Below, piece by piece: positions 11,905-23,240 of a DNA stretch of 64,000 bases. The notes under the pieces are model-generated. The model was not told the origin of the DNA, made no database searches, and was given only the letters and a program-made list of their open reading frames with translations. The first letter of the stretch is position 1. Every line of letters begins with the position of its first letter. Position numbers and translations under genes: made by a program. This DNA is from Ottelia alismoides. Taxonomy: Eukaryota > Streptophyta > Magnoliopsida > Alismatales > Hydrocharitaceae. The DNA lies in the NCBI GenBank assembly GCA_037367405.1, contig JAZKJV010010623.1, positions 186,001 through 250,000 of the forward strand, read 5' to 3'.

Positions 11905-13126
11905 TCTTGACGAAGAAGAAAAGGGTTTTTTTTTGGTTTTTTTTAATGTAAAAATTGCAATTTATTTATTTCATGTTTCAGTAATTTCATAACAGTCCAT
12001 GTGCATAAGTTGCTTGTAATTTTAGTTTCTCTATTTGCAAAGATACCCTTGCGTTTGACATTAAATTTGGACATCAATATGGCACCTTTTTATTCAATGA
12101 AAAATGTTTTTGTGATGAGCAACTAATTGTCTACAATTTGACTATTTGTTTATATTTTTGTGACTCATGGGTAATTAATTAAAAATAATTAACTGAAATT
12201 CAGCATATTTTACCCATTCCGTGCTCTTAAAATTATATCTCACACACGGTTGATCTAAATATTCCAAAAAATTATATGTGATGCCTTGAAGTTTGCTTAA
12301 CTTACTATCCAAATTTCGTCCAAAATGGAGATGTCTTGTGCCTGAAATAAATTATTGAGTGATTTTCGTATTTGATTTTTAATTAAATCCACAGAAATCT
12401 TTTTCACGAAATTTCAAGTCTCCTGGATTGCTCATCTAAATATCTACTTGAGATAATTTGCATTTCGATTGATTTGATAACGTGGATTTAATAGGAATTA
12501 TTTACTCACTGTCACTCTCCTTTTACTAAAAAATTCATAAAAAATTCATACTTTGTCAAAAAAATCCAAAAAACTTATTGTAGTCTTCTTGCATCTTGGT
12601 TTCATTTCAGTAAATTTTTCATGATTTTTGCTTGCTGCTTGTGTGAGAAATTGCGAAAAAACCCATAAAAAGTGTGCATTTTTGTTTATTGCATATTAAC
12701 CCCTAAAATTCTAAAAAAATGTGTTTTGTGTTCATTACTGGATTAGGATTCTAGAAAAAATATAATTTGGCTTAATTGAATTAATCTAGCATTAAATTAA
12801 ATTAGGCTAAGTTGTATGCTTTTGTAGTGTCTTAATTCAACCGCATTTTGTTTTTGGCATTCTACTTGCATAAAAAAAATCTAAAAAAATACGCATTGGA
12901 AATCTAGACCTAAGTTTGCGAATTAACCCCCAAGTTGTTCCTTTGCCTCCCTGAGTTCGACCCCGGACTTGCCCGGGATATAAATTAAAGCCGAGACACT
13001 CTTCACGGAGACCTTCTCTCGGTTCTGACTGAATCGCTAAGTACACGTGCTACAACGTGACCAGATTATTCAACGTATTTAGCGGCTCGTCAGTGGACCA
13101 AGCGGAGGGTGATGCACGGTGGAGTT
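11905..13126 (+). other. AT-rich DNA ending in an LTR-like segment
   Basis: Mostly A/T-rich, without coding signals. The last 200 bases (12930-13126, around TGAGTTCGACCCCGGACTTG and GAGACACTCTTCACGGAGACC) differ in composition and resemble the end of a plant gypsy LTR. The resemblance is from general familiarity only. The copia element at 13127 interrupts this segment. Confidence 0.35.
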
Positions 13127-13993
13127 TGTTGAAAACTAAACTTGATAGGTATTCCTTTATTAACAAAAATAAATTATGTAAACTTTAAATTAATCACAAG
13201 AATTTTAAGGTCTTTTGCGTGTACAAGCATGGCATATACAAACTAAATAAGATGATAAACTACATCTCTTGTTGACAAAATTAATGACAAAGGGCTTTAA
13301 TTAAAACATCAATAGCATGAGAATAACAATACCAAAGGTGTTACAACAAATGATAATTATAACGTGTGAATAAAAGGAGGAAAGGCATGAATCATCTTTA
13401 ATTACACGCATGTCAATTTCTAACTAATGAAATACATGCTATCTCCATAAAGATCTTTAGAAACAAATAGACGTATGAATAATGATCAATGATATTTGGT
13501 AGAGAGGTTAATACAACAAATACGGCAAGGCAAAGAAAAGAATACATGATTGCATGGATGCCATTAAAGCTTGTAGGCGGCCTTCCAAATCAACCAACAA
13601 CTTTGCTTCGCCTCTACTTCTCGATGGACTCTCTCTACACCTCTCACGGCAAATGAGAGACTTACTATATCGAGAGTCAGGGGTCCGTAACTTCCCTATG
13701 AAGATGGGATTTCAAAAGGGAGATAAACGTGCATGTTGGTTGTTTGGGGACCATGACCTATTCCATAACCGCTTTTGTAATTTACATTCCTACCCATCAT
13801 AGCAATACAAATTACACCTTAAGTCTCTACATAATGCATTCCCATGTAACCTAAATACATTAATGTCCCAATAATTTCCAAATCTTTTATTTGATCACCT
13901 TTTATTTTATTAGGACACATTATTAAAGTTGACAGTATTATCGATTATGAATATATATACATATAAGTCCATCGTTGGAATTAAATTCCAACA
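13127..13993 (-). repeat. 3' LTR of the copia element
   Basis: An 867-base repeat starts TGTTGAAAACTAAACTTGAT and ends AAATTCCAACA on the plus strand. It matches the repeat starting at 18952 nearly base for base, including the TAAATTATGTAAACTTTAAAT and ATCGTTGGAATTAAAT stretches. In element orientation it begins TGTTGGAATTTAATTCCAAC, a short self-complementary start. The purine-rich CAAGTGGGAGAT lies directly upstream of it in element orientation (14005-13994) and would prime second-strand synthesis. Confidence 0.92.
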
Positions 13994-14005
13994 ATCTCCC
14001 ACTTG
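13994..14005 (-). promoter_or_regulatory. Polypurine tract of the copia element
   Basis: Reads CAAGTGGGAGAT on the minus strand and abuts the 3' LTR start TGTTGG, as expected for the plus-strand primer of a copia element. The 400 bases between it and the RNase H stop are noncoding 3' sequence. Confidence 0.75.
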
Positions 14006-14405
14006 GACTATATGTGTAGATATTATAATCATATAATATCCGAATAAGCTCAACCTTTCTGTCACCCCTTGTATGTTTATCCATAAATCATTTCTACCAG
14101 TTGTATCAAACATAGGATCAAAATGGCTACGTTACAATCATCATAACTTAACCTTTAATGGTCACGTATGTCAATACAACTTAATAACAAGGATATGAAC
14201 ATGGGTATGTAGCATGAAAATCATATGAAATGTGATCATAACATATCAATTTCCAAGTGGTCCACTGAATGAGATCATACTTGACGAATAACATAATGAA
14301 CATAAAATAATTGTTCATACAAAACAATGATCATAATGTTCGAACTGAATTACCAAGATACCAAATACAACTGTTTACAAGCATTTTCAAAATTACAAAC
14401 TCCCA

Positions 14406-15452
14406 CTAAAATTGAATATCTTTAACTGAAATGACACCCATATTCATGGTATGATCATGAAATACTTTGGTTGGCAATCCTTTAGTAAGCGGATCTGCAA
14501 TCATGAAGTTTGTACCGATATGCTCAATAGATAATTGTCCACTTTGTACTGTTTCTTTAACAACCAGGAATTTGATGTCTATATGCTTAGACTTTGTTGA
14601 ACTCCTATTGTTATTGGAATATAAGGCCGCTGATTTATTATCACAAAATAACTTTAATGGACTTTCAATACCATCAACTATACGCAGCCCAGTGACAAAA
14701 TTACGCAGCCAAATCCCGTGATTGGATGCCTCGTAACATGCTATGAATTCTGCTACCATAGTTGAAGAGGCTATAGGAGTCTGTTTAGCACTCTTCCAAG
14801 AAATAGCACCTCCCACAAGTAGATAGATGTAGCCTGATGTAGACTTCATACTATCTTGACATCCAGCAAAATCAGATTCGCTATAACCTATGATCTCAAG
14901 TTGGTCCGACCTCCTATATGTGAGCATATATTCTTTTGTTCTTTGTAGATATCTCAGGACCCTTTTAGCTGCTTTCCAATGATCATGTCCTGGATTGCTC
15001 AAATATCTGCCTAACATCCCTGTAATATATGTCAAGTCTGGACGAGTACAAACTTGCACATACATTAGACTTCCAGTTGCCGATGCATAAGGAACTCTTT
15101 GCATCTCTCTTTTCTCAAAATCACTCTTAGGGCACTGATTAAGACTGAACTTGTCTCCCTTTGCCACAGAGGTATCAGATGGTCTACAATCTTGCATGCC
15201 ATATCTTTTGAGAACCTTTTCAATATAGCTCTTTTGAGATAAAGCAAGGATATGCTGAGAACAATCCTGATATATCCCAATACCCAAAATAAAAGAAGCA
15301 TCACCAAGATCCTTCATGTCAAAATTCTTTGAAAGAAATTTCTTGGTATCCAGTAAAAGGTTCATATCATTACTAGCAAGCAAGATGTCATCAATATATA
15401 ATACCAAGAAAAATATGTTTACTCCCACAAAATTTATGGTATATGCATTCAT
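14406..15452 (-). pseudogene. Copia reverse transcriptase C-terminal part and RNase H
   Basis: A 348-codon minus-strand frame carries the RT catalytic box (FFLVLYIDDILLASND), then MKDLGDASFILGIGI, then an RNase H domain with GYSESDFAGCQDSMKSTSGY, ASSTMVAEFIACYEASN and LFCDNKSAALYSNNN, ending near HMNMGV-like sequence. The conserved acidic residues of RNase H (D in SDFAG, E in AEF, D in CDN) are visible. The frame is out of register with the upstream RT half (16089-15391), which it overlaps by about 60 bases, so a frameshift lies near 15400-15450. The C-terminus looks complete. Confidence 0.93.
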
Positions 15453-16089
15453 CAGCCAAATTCATCTCAAAACCAAAAGAAATGATCACATGATGAAATT
15501 TGAAATACCATTGTCTTGACGTCTGTTTGAGTCCATAGATGGATTTCTTGAGTTTGCAAACCATATTCTTTGGGTCTCCCGGCACAAAGTTTTTTGGTTG
15601 CACCATATATATTGTTCCGTCAATGTCATCATTGAGAAATGTTGTCTTTACATCCATCTGATGTAATTCTAAATTAAAGAATGCAACTAATGCCATTATA
15701 ATCCTGAAAGAGTCTTTCGAAGAAACTGGAGAGAAAGTCTCTTTATAATCAATGCCTTCCTTTTGTGTAAATCCTTTTGCAACAAGGCGAGCTTTGTATC
15801 TTTCCACATCACCTTTTGAATCCGTCTTGGTTTTAAATATCCATTTGCAACCAATAGGTTTAACACTTTCAGGTAATGGGACAAGTTCCCGCACATTGTT
15901 ATCCTTCATGGATTTAATTTCCTCATTCATGGCATCTATCCACTTTAAAGAGTTAACACTTTGCATGGCTTGATGAAAGGTGATTAGATCATCTTCCATC
16001 ACTCCAATGTCTACATCTTGTTCGTGGAGAAATACAATATACTCACTTAATATTGCACTTCTCTCTCTAGTAGATCTTCTTAATGGCAA
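15391..16089 (-). pseudogene. Copia reverse transcriptase N-terminal part
   Basis: The minus-strand frame holds WIDAMNEEIKSMKDNN, KPIGCKWIFKTKTDSKGDV, RYKARLVAKGFTQKEGIDY, the TFSPVSS block, HQMDVKTTFLNDDID and SIYGLKQTSRQWYFKF, the regular order of a copia RT up to just before the catalytic YIDD box. That box lies in the next frame (15452-14406). The frame begins inside the element at a methionine, not at a true start, because copia encodes one polyprotein. Sequence up to the frameshift looks well preserved. Confidence 0.92.
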
Positions 16090-16469
16090 AGATTCATGAG
16101 GTGTTGATGTTTATTTCTCTATAACTTCATTTTGGGTTGATTCGGTAACATTGTCTTAAATATTTATGTCATCAGAAATGATAGGAGTGCGATCACTATC
16201 AATTCTAACTACACCTAAGAGAATGTCAACATATTCCTCTTCAAAGGCAAAGTCTTTACCATTATCTCCCCTCGCAAACTCAACATCCTCAAAAAATCTA
16301 GCATCACCAGACTAAAAAATGGACTTAATTGTGGGATCATAAAATTTGTACCCCCTTGATCTTTCAGACTATCCAATAAAGTAACAACTAATTGTTCTTA
16401 CATCAAGCTTCTTTTCATTTGACTTGTAAGGCCTTGCCTCAGGTGGACATCCCCAAACATGAAAATGAT

Positions 16470-17357
16470 TTAGACTGGACTTTCTGCCCGTCCAAAGTTC
16501 ATATGGGGTTTATTAGTTGCCTTAGTTGGAATGCTATTTAGGATATATGCTGCAATCTTGAGTGCTTCTCTCCAAAGAGACTCTGGCAAGGTAGAATGAC
16601 AAATCATGCTCCTTACCATATCCTTAAGTGTTCTGTTTCGTCTTTCAGCTACACCATTCATGGTCGGTGATCCTGGCATGGTATACTGTGGGACGATACT
16701 ACATTCTTCGAGGTATCTTGCAAAAGGTCATGTACGTTGTTCACCTGAACCGTCATATCTGTCGTAGTATTCACCACCACGGTCAGATCTGGCGCTTTTA
16801 ATCTTTTTACTGAGTTGATTCTCAACTTCGGCCTTAAAATTTTTGAACACATCCAAGGATTGAGATTTTTCATGAATGAGATATATGTAGCCATATCAAG
16901 AAAAATCGTTTATGAACGTTATAAAATATTGTTGTCCATTCCAGGCAACCGTAGGGAATTAACCACAAATATATGTGTGTATAAGTTCTAAGATGTTTAA
17001 TGACCTATTAGCTTCAAATCTCCTTTTGTTGGTTTGTTTTCCTTTTATACAGTTCACGCATACATCAAAATCTGTGAAATCTAAGGAACTTAGAATTTCA
17101 GTTGACACAAGCCTTTCTATCCTTGACATGGATATGTGCCCTAATCGTTTGTGCCATAATGATGTTGAATCTGTATCTGTAAATTTTCTTTTCATACCTC
17201 GTGTAGCAGAAAGAAATGTCTCACTATAAGAGGCAACAATATTCAAGCGATAAAGACAATCAAATTCAAATAAGAAACCAGAACCAATGAGAACAGAATT
17301 TTGAAATAGACTAAGTTTTCCATCACCAAAAGAAATAGAATAACCAGCTTTGTCCAA
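16470..17357 (-). pseudogene. Copia gag-pre-integrase and integrase region, fragmented
   Basis: The frame 17357-16959 contains the pre-integrase zinc region (LWHKRLGHISMSRIERLV, then CVNCIKGKQTN), with the His and Cys ligands present. After a stop and a frame change, 16679-16470 holds the end of the catalytic core (PGSPTMNGVAERRNRTLKDM), including its glutamate, and ALKIAAYILN. The middle of the core (both catalytic aspartates) was not found as a clean open frame; it should lie around 16680-16960, where the sequence is broken. Confidence 0.85.
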
Positions 17358-17499
17358 AAGATAAACTGAATTAATTCTCTACGAAAAGAAGGAGCAAGAA
17401 AAGTTCCATCTAGATCAAGATAAAAGCCATTCTCCAGCAATAATCTGAATTTTCCTATTGCTTCGACATCTACTGATTCACCATTCCCCACGTAGAGGT

Positions 17500-17730
17500 A
17501 CTTTTCAGCTTGACTAGGTTTCCGGTAGCTCAGTAGCCCTGCATGGAGACACTAACATGAGTAGTAGCTCTAGAATCTAGCCACCAAGTGTACTGTGGTA
17601 CCGAAGTTAAATTAATTTCTGAACAAACCAAACTATGAAGCGTACCTTTCTTAGCACGCCAAGCATGATAATTTGTACACTGCTTCTTCCTGTGTCCTTC
17701 AGCTCCACAAAAGAAACAACCCGTAGCAGA
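17500..17730 (-). pseudogene. Copia zinc knuckle and protease start, catalytic triad altered
   Basis: On the minus strand, in the frame that does not give the longest open stretch here, CFFCGAEGHRKKQC (about 17714-17673) is an intact CCHC knuckle that would bind the element RNA. Shortly downstream WWLDSRATTHVSVSMQG matches the copia protease active site, but the usual Asp-Ser-Gly-Ala reads DSRA: the glycine is arginine. A stop follows within a few codons. The protease would therefore be inactive even without the frameshifts. Confidence 0.8.
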
Positions 17731-17913
17731 TGGTTCCTTATATTGTTGTTTCTTATGAGGTACTGTGACTGCAGCTTCCTTTTTCTGCTTCCTTTTCTTT
17801 CCCTTTCCCTTAGAGGTGGAGGCAAGATGAGAACTTTCTGTCTTATCTTACTTCAGCCTTTTCTCTTCCTGAACACAGTATGAGATGAGATCATTCAGAG
17901 ACCAAGTCTCTTT

Positions 17914-18525
17914 CTAACAGTTATAACTCACCTTAAACTGGTTGAATAAAGGAGGAAGACATATCAGAACCAAATGCACCAACAAGTCCTCAGAGAGTTC
18001 AAGTTTGAGTGCTTTTAACTTAGAAGCAAGATGAGACATCTCCATGATGTACTCCCTGATGTTACCTTTTCCCTTATACCGCATTGAGATCAAACTAGCC
18101 AAGAGTGTACCAATTTCAGCCTTTTCATTCTTGGCAAATCATTTTTCAATATCGGCAAGGAATTCTTTAGCAGTACTTATTTTCTCAGGCATAGTGCCCC
18201 TGAATGCTTCCGGAATGACCCTTTTCATTATCATCATACACATGCGATTTGATCTCTCCCACTTTTCTTTATCCCTCTTTTCATCAGAGGTACTCTTATC
18301 CGTAAGTGGTGGAGGAGAGTCAATCCTTATCGTAAGGTCGAGATCCATGACCCTAAGAACTATCAACAAGTTCTCCTGCCATGACTTAAAATTGGAGCCA
18401 TTTACTATTGGAATCGAATTGATGGTAGCAGTTATATTGGAGGAATTCATATCTGAAAAAAATAACATAAAATGCTCACATAACTGCAATAAAGTCAAAA
18501 TATTGAATACAGGTAAAAATCCCAT
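17914..18525 (-). pseudogene. Copia gag capsid region (UBN2-type), with a stop
   Basis: Frames 18525-18139 and 18102-17914 are in register and separated by one stop. They contain SIPIVNGSNFKSWQENLLIVL, DKEKWERSNRMCMMIMKRVI, ISTAKEFLADIEK and GKGNIREYIMEMSHLASKLK, the usual copia gag order. Gag forms the virus-like particle. The likely start of the polyprotein is an ATG near 18450 (MNSSNITATINSIP) rather than the more distal methionine at 18525. The next knuckle lies about 200 bases downstream. Confidence 0.88.
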
Positions 18526-18951
18526 CTCAAGATATCTACCACTCCATTATAGTTTTATCTTTGGACAAAAATATAACTTGTGGACGATATCTTGTTGTAG
18601 TAATAAATATTGACGATAATAACGTGTCAAATATAAATCTACCTTTGGGTAAATTTAATATTTACATGATAACCAAACAATCATCACATATTTAATATTA
18701 TGACCACATGCATAATTCCTATGGATATCAATTTTCCTTTGGGAAAATATCATCCATATAAATTAATAATGCATAGCCTTTTATATTTCATCACACATTA
18801 ATTTCAACAACCTCGGCCACTTTGGTGGCATATTGTTTAAATAAATATATATCGAAATATGTAAATATCCATCCCTATATTCAAAAGCATTGTTAATTTT
18901 TTTTAACAATGAAAAAATGCCTTAATGGGAAACTGTAGACCCATAACCCAT
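18526..18951 (-). other. Copia 5' untranslated leader and primer site region
   Basis: Noncoding, AT-rich sequence lies between the 5' LTR and gag. Directly next to the LTR the minus strand reads ATGGGTTATGGGTCTACAG, in the position of a primer-binding site. I could not match it confidently to a tRNA. Confidence 0.6.
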
Positions 18952-20880
18952 TGTTGAAAACTAAACTTGATGGGCATTCCTTTCTTAACAAAAATAAATT
19001 ATGTAAACTTTAAATCAATCACAAGAATTTTAAGGTCTTTTGCATGTACAAGCATGGCATATACAAACTAAATAAGATGATAAATCAATTCTCATGTTGA
19101 CAAAATTAATGACAAAGGGCTTTAACTAAAACATCAATAGCATGAGAATAACAATACCAAAGGATGTTACAACAAATGATAATTATAGCGTGTGAATAAA
19201 AGGAGGAAAGGCATGAATCATCTTTAATTACATGCATGTCAATTTATAATTAATGAAATACATGCTATCTCTATAAAGATCTTTAGAAACAAATAGACGT
19301 ATGAATGATGATCGATGATATTTGGTGGAGTTAATACAACAAATATGGCAAGGCAAAGAAAAGAATACCTGATTGCATGGACGCCATTAAAGCTTGTAGG
19401 CAGCCTTCCAAATCAACCAACAACTTTGCTTCGCCTCTCCTTCTCGATGGACTCTCTCTACACCTCTCACGGCAAAAGAGAGACTTACTATATCGATAGT
19501 TAGGGGTCCATAACTTCCCTATGAAGATGAGATTTCAAAAGGGAGATAAACATGCATGTTGGTTGTTTGGGGACCATGAACCATTCCATAACTGTTTTTG
19601 TAATTTGCATTCCTACCCACCATAGCAATACAAATTACACCTTAGGTCTCTACATAATACATTCCCATGTAGCCTAAATACATTAATGCCCCAATAATTT
19701 CCAAATCTTTTATTTGATCACCTTTTATTTAGGAATTTTTACCCTGCAGACCCTATAATCTTTTCCAATTACATCTACGACCTTTGAAACACCCTAATTC
19801 CTTCCCCGACCTCGTAAACTTGCTCCGTCTTACCCAACAAACCATGTCATCAATTTTAACTATAATTGAGTCAATTACTTGGGTTAGTCTTGAGTTAACC
19901 TAAATAATTTATGATCCCACGGTTAGGATTAGCCAAAAATAATAAAAAAAAGAATAGAAAAAAGTAGGGAGCGTGGGAGGATGGGCGACGCAGGGAGCAA
20001 CGGCGCAGGGGGGGAATCCATCGGCAGGGGGGTTTCCATCGGCAGGGGGGCTCCATCGGCGGGATTGGTGGGGGAGCAGTGAGGGGGAGGGGGGGTCTGT
20101 CATCGAGGCGGAGACCGACAGTTGGGGGGTTCAGCGGAGACCCGGGGAAGAGGATGGTGCAGGCGGAGACCCGAGGAAGAGGGCAGTGCAGGAGGAGATC
20201 GACGGTTGGGGGGTTCAGGCGGAGATGGGGGTTGGGGTGGAGTAGGAAGCAGCATCGAGGGGGTGCAGGGAGCAGCGGCAGGGGGGGACTCCATCGGCAG
20301 GGGGAGAGAAGGGAGCAGCGACCTGGGCGGGGGAGGGGGGGCCTCCATCGATGGGGGGAGAGCAGGGAGAAGCAACCTGGTTGGTGGGTTCCTACGGGCC
20401 ATTCGAGCATGGGAGGAGGGAAGGAGCTGGGCACGTGGCTCCTAGGCGGCCGGGGGGTAGAGCAGGGATGGAGGAGCTGTTCGCGAGGCTTCTTGGTGGC
20501 GACAGTGGAGAGGCTCAAAGCTTGGTGCTCGCGGGGGGCGGCGCAGGGGGGATCAACTCCTCATGGATGATGGAGTGGCACTCAATAAATTTGATAAACA
20601 AAATGGGTATAATATAAAAGAACATAACAGAATCCGGTTAATTTAAACAAGTAAATGAACGAGGGTTAACCACAGGGTCTGTAGGGTAAGGGTTAGCAAG
20701 TTTACGGGGGCGGGGGAGGAATTATGATGTTTCAAAGGTCGTAGAGGTAATTGGAAAAGATTATAGGGTCTGCTGGGTTAAAATTCCTTTATTTTATTGG
20801 GACACATTATTAAAGTTGACAGTATTAATGATTATGAATATATATACATATAAGTTCATCGTTGGAATTAAATCCCAACA
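18952..20880 (-). repeat. 5' LTR of the copia element, split by a Mutator-like element
   Basis: 18952-19731 and 20788-20880 together match the LTR at 13127-13993 and end AAATCCCAACA. The 1056 bases between are a Mutator-like insertion. Removing that insertion and its short duplication leaves about 865-873 bases, equal to the other LTR. Base differences between the LTRs are visible but few. The sequences next to the two outer LTR ends (GAGTT at 13122-13126 and GTCCA at 20881-20885) do not match. Confidence 0.92.
19732..20787. mobile_element. Mutator-like non-autonomous element B
   Basis: The ends are long inverted repeats: GGAATTTTTACCCTGCAGAC on the left pairs with the complement of the right end, and matching continues for about 75 bases. 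The empty site is visible in the partner LTR (near 13900), which proves an insertion. The flanks TTTTATTTA and TTTATTTTA fit a 9-bp duplication that has slipped by one base in a T run. The right end of element A and the left end of element B are similar over about 200 bases, so A and B are one family. The core (19970-20560) is G-rich and encodes no recognised protein. Confidence 0.88.
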
Positions 20881-21348
20881 GTCCACACATAGTATGGCAA
20901 GAGTGGAGCGGCTACGCGAACGGTGGCGGCGAGGGATAGTGCTAGAAGATGCGGGTGGAGGTTGTCTATGTCGGAGCTGGGGGCTACGCCGCACGCACAG
21001 GTGGTGAGGATAGGTTGTTGATGGTGCTTGGAGAGCGGCGAGGATGCGGTAGCAGGTCCGAGCTCCGCCTAGAAAGCGGCAGAGTAGGGACGACGGCCTG
21101 GAGATGGCTTCTTGTCTGTTGAATATGGTGGTATCTTGATGATGGTGTCTCTCTTTTCTCCTCAATGCCCGAAGATGGGTTCGTTTTATAAACGAAGATG
21201 TCGAATACTTGGGCAGGCGAGATGTAGCTGGTGTAAGCTTTGGGGGAAGGAGGCAATATCGTCTTGAGTCCATGTTGCATGCAGGCGGAGGCTATTGTCC
21301 TTAAGCCTCCTACCCGAGGTTGCAAAAGGCTTGGTCCCGAGGTGGAAG
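20881..21348. other. Unassigned DNA right of the copia element
   Basis: Moderately GC-rich sequence with open frames on both strands but no recognised domain. It does not obviously continue the sequence left of the copia element. Confidence 0.35.
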
Positions 21349-21356
21349 ATGAATGG

Positions 21357-21853
21357 TAGGGATGAAATCAAATATGGATATATTCGTATCCGCTATCGTA
21401 TTCGTTTTATACATATTTTAATATTTGTATTCGTATTCGTTTTAAAATGGATACGGATATGGATATCATTTTGACATTCGTTAATATTCGTATTCGTATA
21501 TCTGCTTTTGTACATAAATATAGTAATACATTTATTTATAATCATATCTAACAACTTTTGATGATTGCATTCACCATTATTGATATAATTCTTATGAAAA
21601 TAATATGTCTCGTATATCTATTTTACATGTAAACCATCCTAAACATGTATGCTTTTGTTCATCTATCAAAAAATTCTATTATTATTCGTATCCGATTCAT
21701 ATTCGCTTTACATTCGTATTCGTTTTTAAGGATATGGTAACACATTTTTCATATCCATCAATATTCGTATCCACATTCGTATTCGTATTTTAAAATGTAT
21801 AAGGATATGATTTTACCTACATTCGCATCCATATCCGACCGTTTTCATCCCTA
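21357..21853. mobile_element. hAT-type MITE (497 bp), 8-bp target duplication
   Basis: Flanked by perfect 8-bp copies of ATGAATGG (21349-21356 and 21854-21861). The ends TAGGGATGAAA and TTTTCATCCCTA are inverted repeats, and the interior is full of ATTCGTAT/ATACGGAT-type short repeats. The 8-bp duplication and TAGGG start point to the hAT superfamily. It encodes nothing. Confidence 0.88.
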
Positions 21854-21861
21854 ATGAATGG

Positions 21862-22650
21862 TGGACACCATGTTAGACATAAGATTTACTTTGATCTCAT
21901 TGCCATGAGTAATATAATGGGAAGTGGGCCCGCATGGTTTATAACTCCACAGGGACATTCGATGGGATTAGAAAGAACAGCCACGTCAACCTCCAGTTTA
22001 GAAAAGAGAAAGTGGACGTACACCTACATAATAGCACAATACTAGGGAGCATACCCGGGCTTCGCGGCGGGCTATTTAAATTCATAATAATAGTAATAAA
22101 ATATGTGAAGCAATAATTAGTAATTTATCCTTTTTGTATATAAGATTAATCTAAATATAAAAGGGAATATTGCACATAAAATAAATAATCGAAACATTAG
22201 TAATTCATATATAATGGCATATTTAATTTCACTATTATTATCATTGTTATATAAAAAAATAATGTTAATAATTTTATTATCGATCTACCATAATCATGCA
22301 AACAACCTCAAAAATCAATTTAGTGATGATGATGGTGAGAAAACTTTAGTATGTATCATTGTTTATCATCCTCTATCTTTATCGAAGCATTGTATAATAC
22401 AATGTTAAAATAATTTCAATAAATGCAAGTTCCCTCTTCTCTAGCAATTACGACTAAAATCTAAAGGTATTTATCTCTCTTCAGGCATATTTTTCTTATT
22501 TCAAACATAGAGGTTAATGGATTTGTTATATATTTGTAAAAGTGTGTTACCGTGGGATTATAATGAAAGAACAACTATAAATTCTGATTAATTATCATAA
22601 TTAAAGAAAAAACAACAAAATTATAAATGTTAGGCCTTGAATTAACATGT
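21862..22650. other. AT-rich DNA with a short GC hairpin
   Basis: No gene was recognised. At about 22053-22071 the phrase CCCGGGCTTCGCGGCGGG forms a short GC-rich imperfect palindrome in otherwise AT-rich DNA. The remainder is low-complexity A/T sequence. Confidence 0.4.
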
Positions 22651-23240
22651 GATTCAAAGCTTAATATGAGGAAAGTTAATGCTTATTTTATACTTGCATA
22701 ATATGCCTCGATCATGGAATTGTATCCCTTTTTACATCGTTAGTTACTAAATATAATTTCATTTAAGTTTTTTTATTTAAATTATAACAATGAGGTACTT
22801 ACAAATATGATTGCATAATACGATTAAAAAATTGTTAAATAAAGGGATATTTACACCCATAACCCTGAGTAATTTCATAATTATCCCGGAAACCCTCTAT
22901 AATAACAAATTACACGCATGATCCTCAGTAATACTTAACTCACACGCATGATTCAAAGCTTAATATGAGGAAAGTTAATACTTATTTTATACTTGCATAA
23001 TATGCCTCGATCATGGAATTGTATCCCTCTTTACATCGTTAGTTACTAAATATAATTTCATTTAAGTTTTTCTATTTAATTTATAACAATGTGGTACTTA
23101 CAAATATGATTGCATAATACGATTAAAAAGTTGTTAAATAAAGGGATATTTATACCCATAACCCTGAGTAATTTTGTAATTACCACGGAAACCCTCTATA
23201 ATCACGAATTATACGCATGACCCTCAGTAATACTTAACTC
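22651..23240. repeat. Tandem duplication of 291 bp with 8-bp filler
   Basis: 22651-22941 and 22950-23240 are near-identical direct copies starting gATTCAAAGCTTAATATGAGG and ending AATACTTAACTC. An 8-base filler (ACACGCAT, also present within each copy) joins them. Each copy includes host DNA, a TTAAATAAA target sequence and the first 98 bases of a Mutator-like element, so the duplication happened after that element inserted. Confidence 0.92.

Noticed and set aside
11568..11992. Possible proline/alanine-rich protein gene
   Set aside because: CCG-type triplet repeats open all frames; no start context, introns or known domain.
19895..20617. Gly- and Pro-rich frames up to 207 codons within the second Mutator-like element
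   Set aside because: G-rich repetitive core, overlapping frames on both strands, and the whole block is an insertion.
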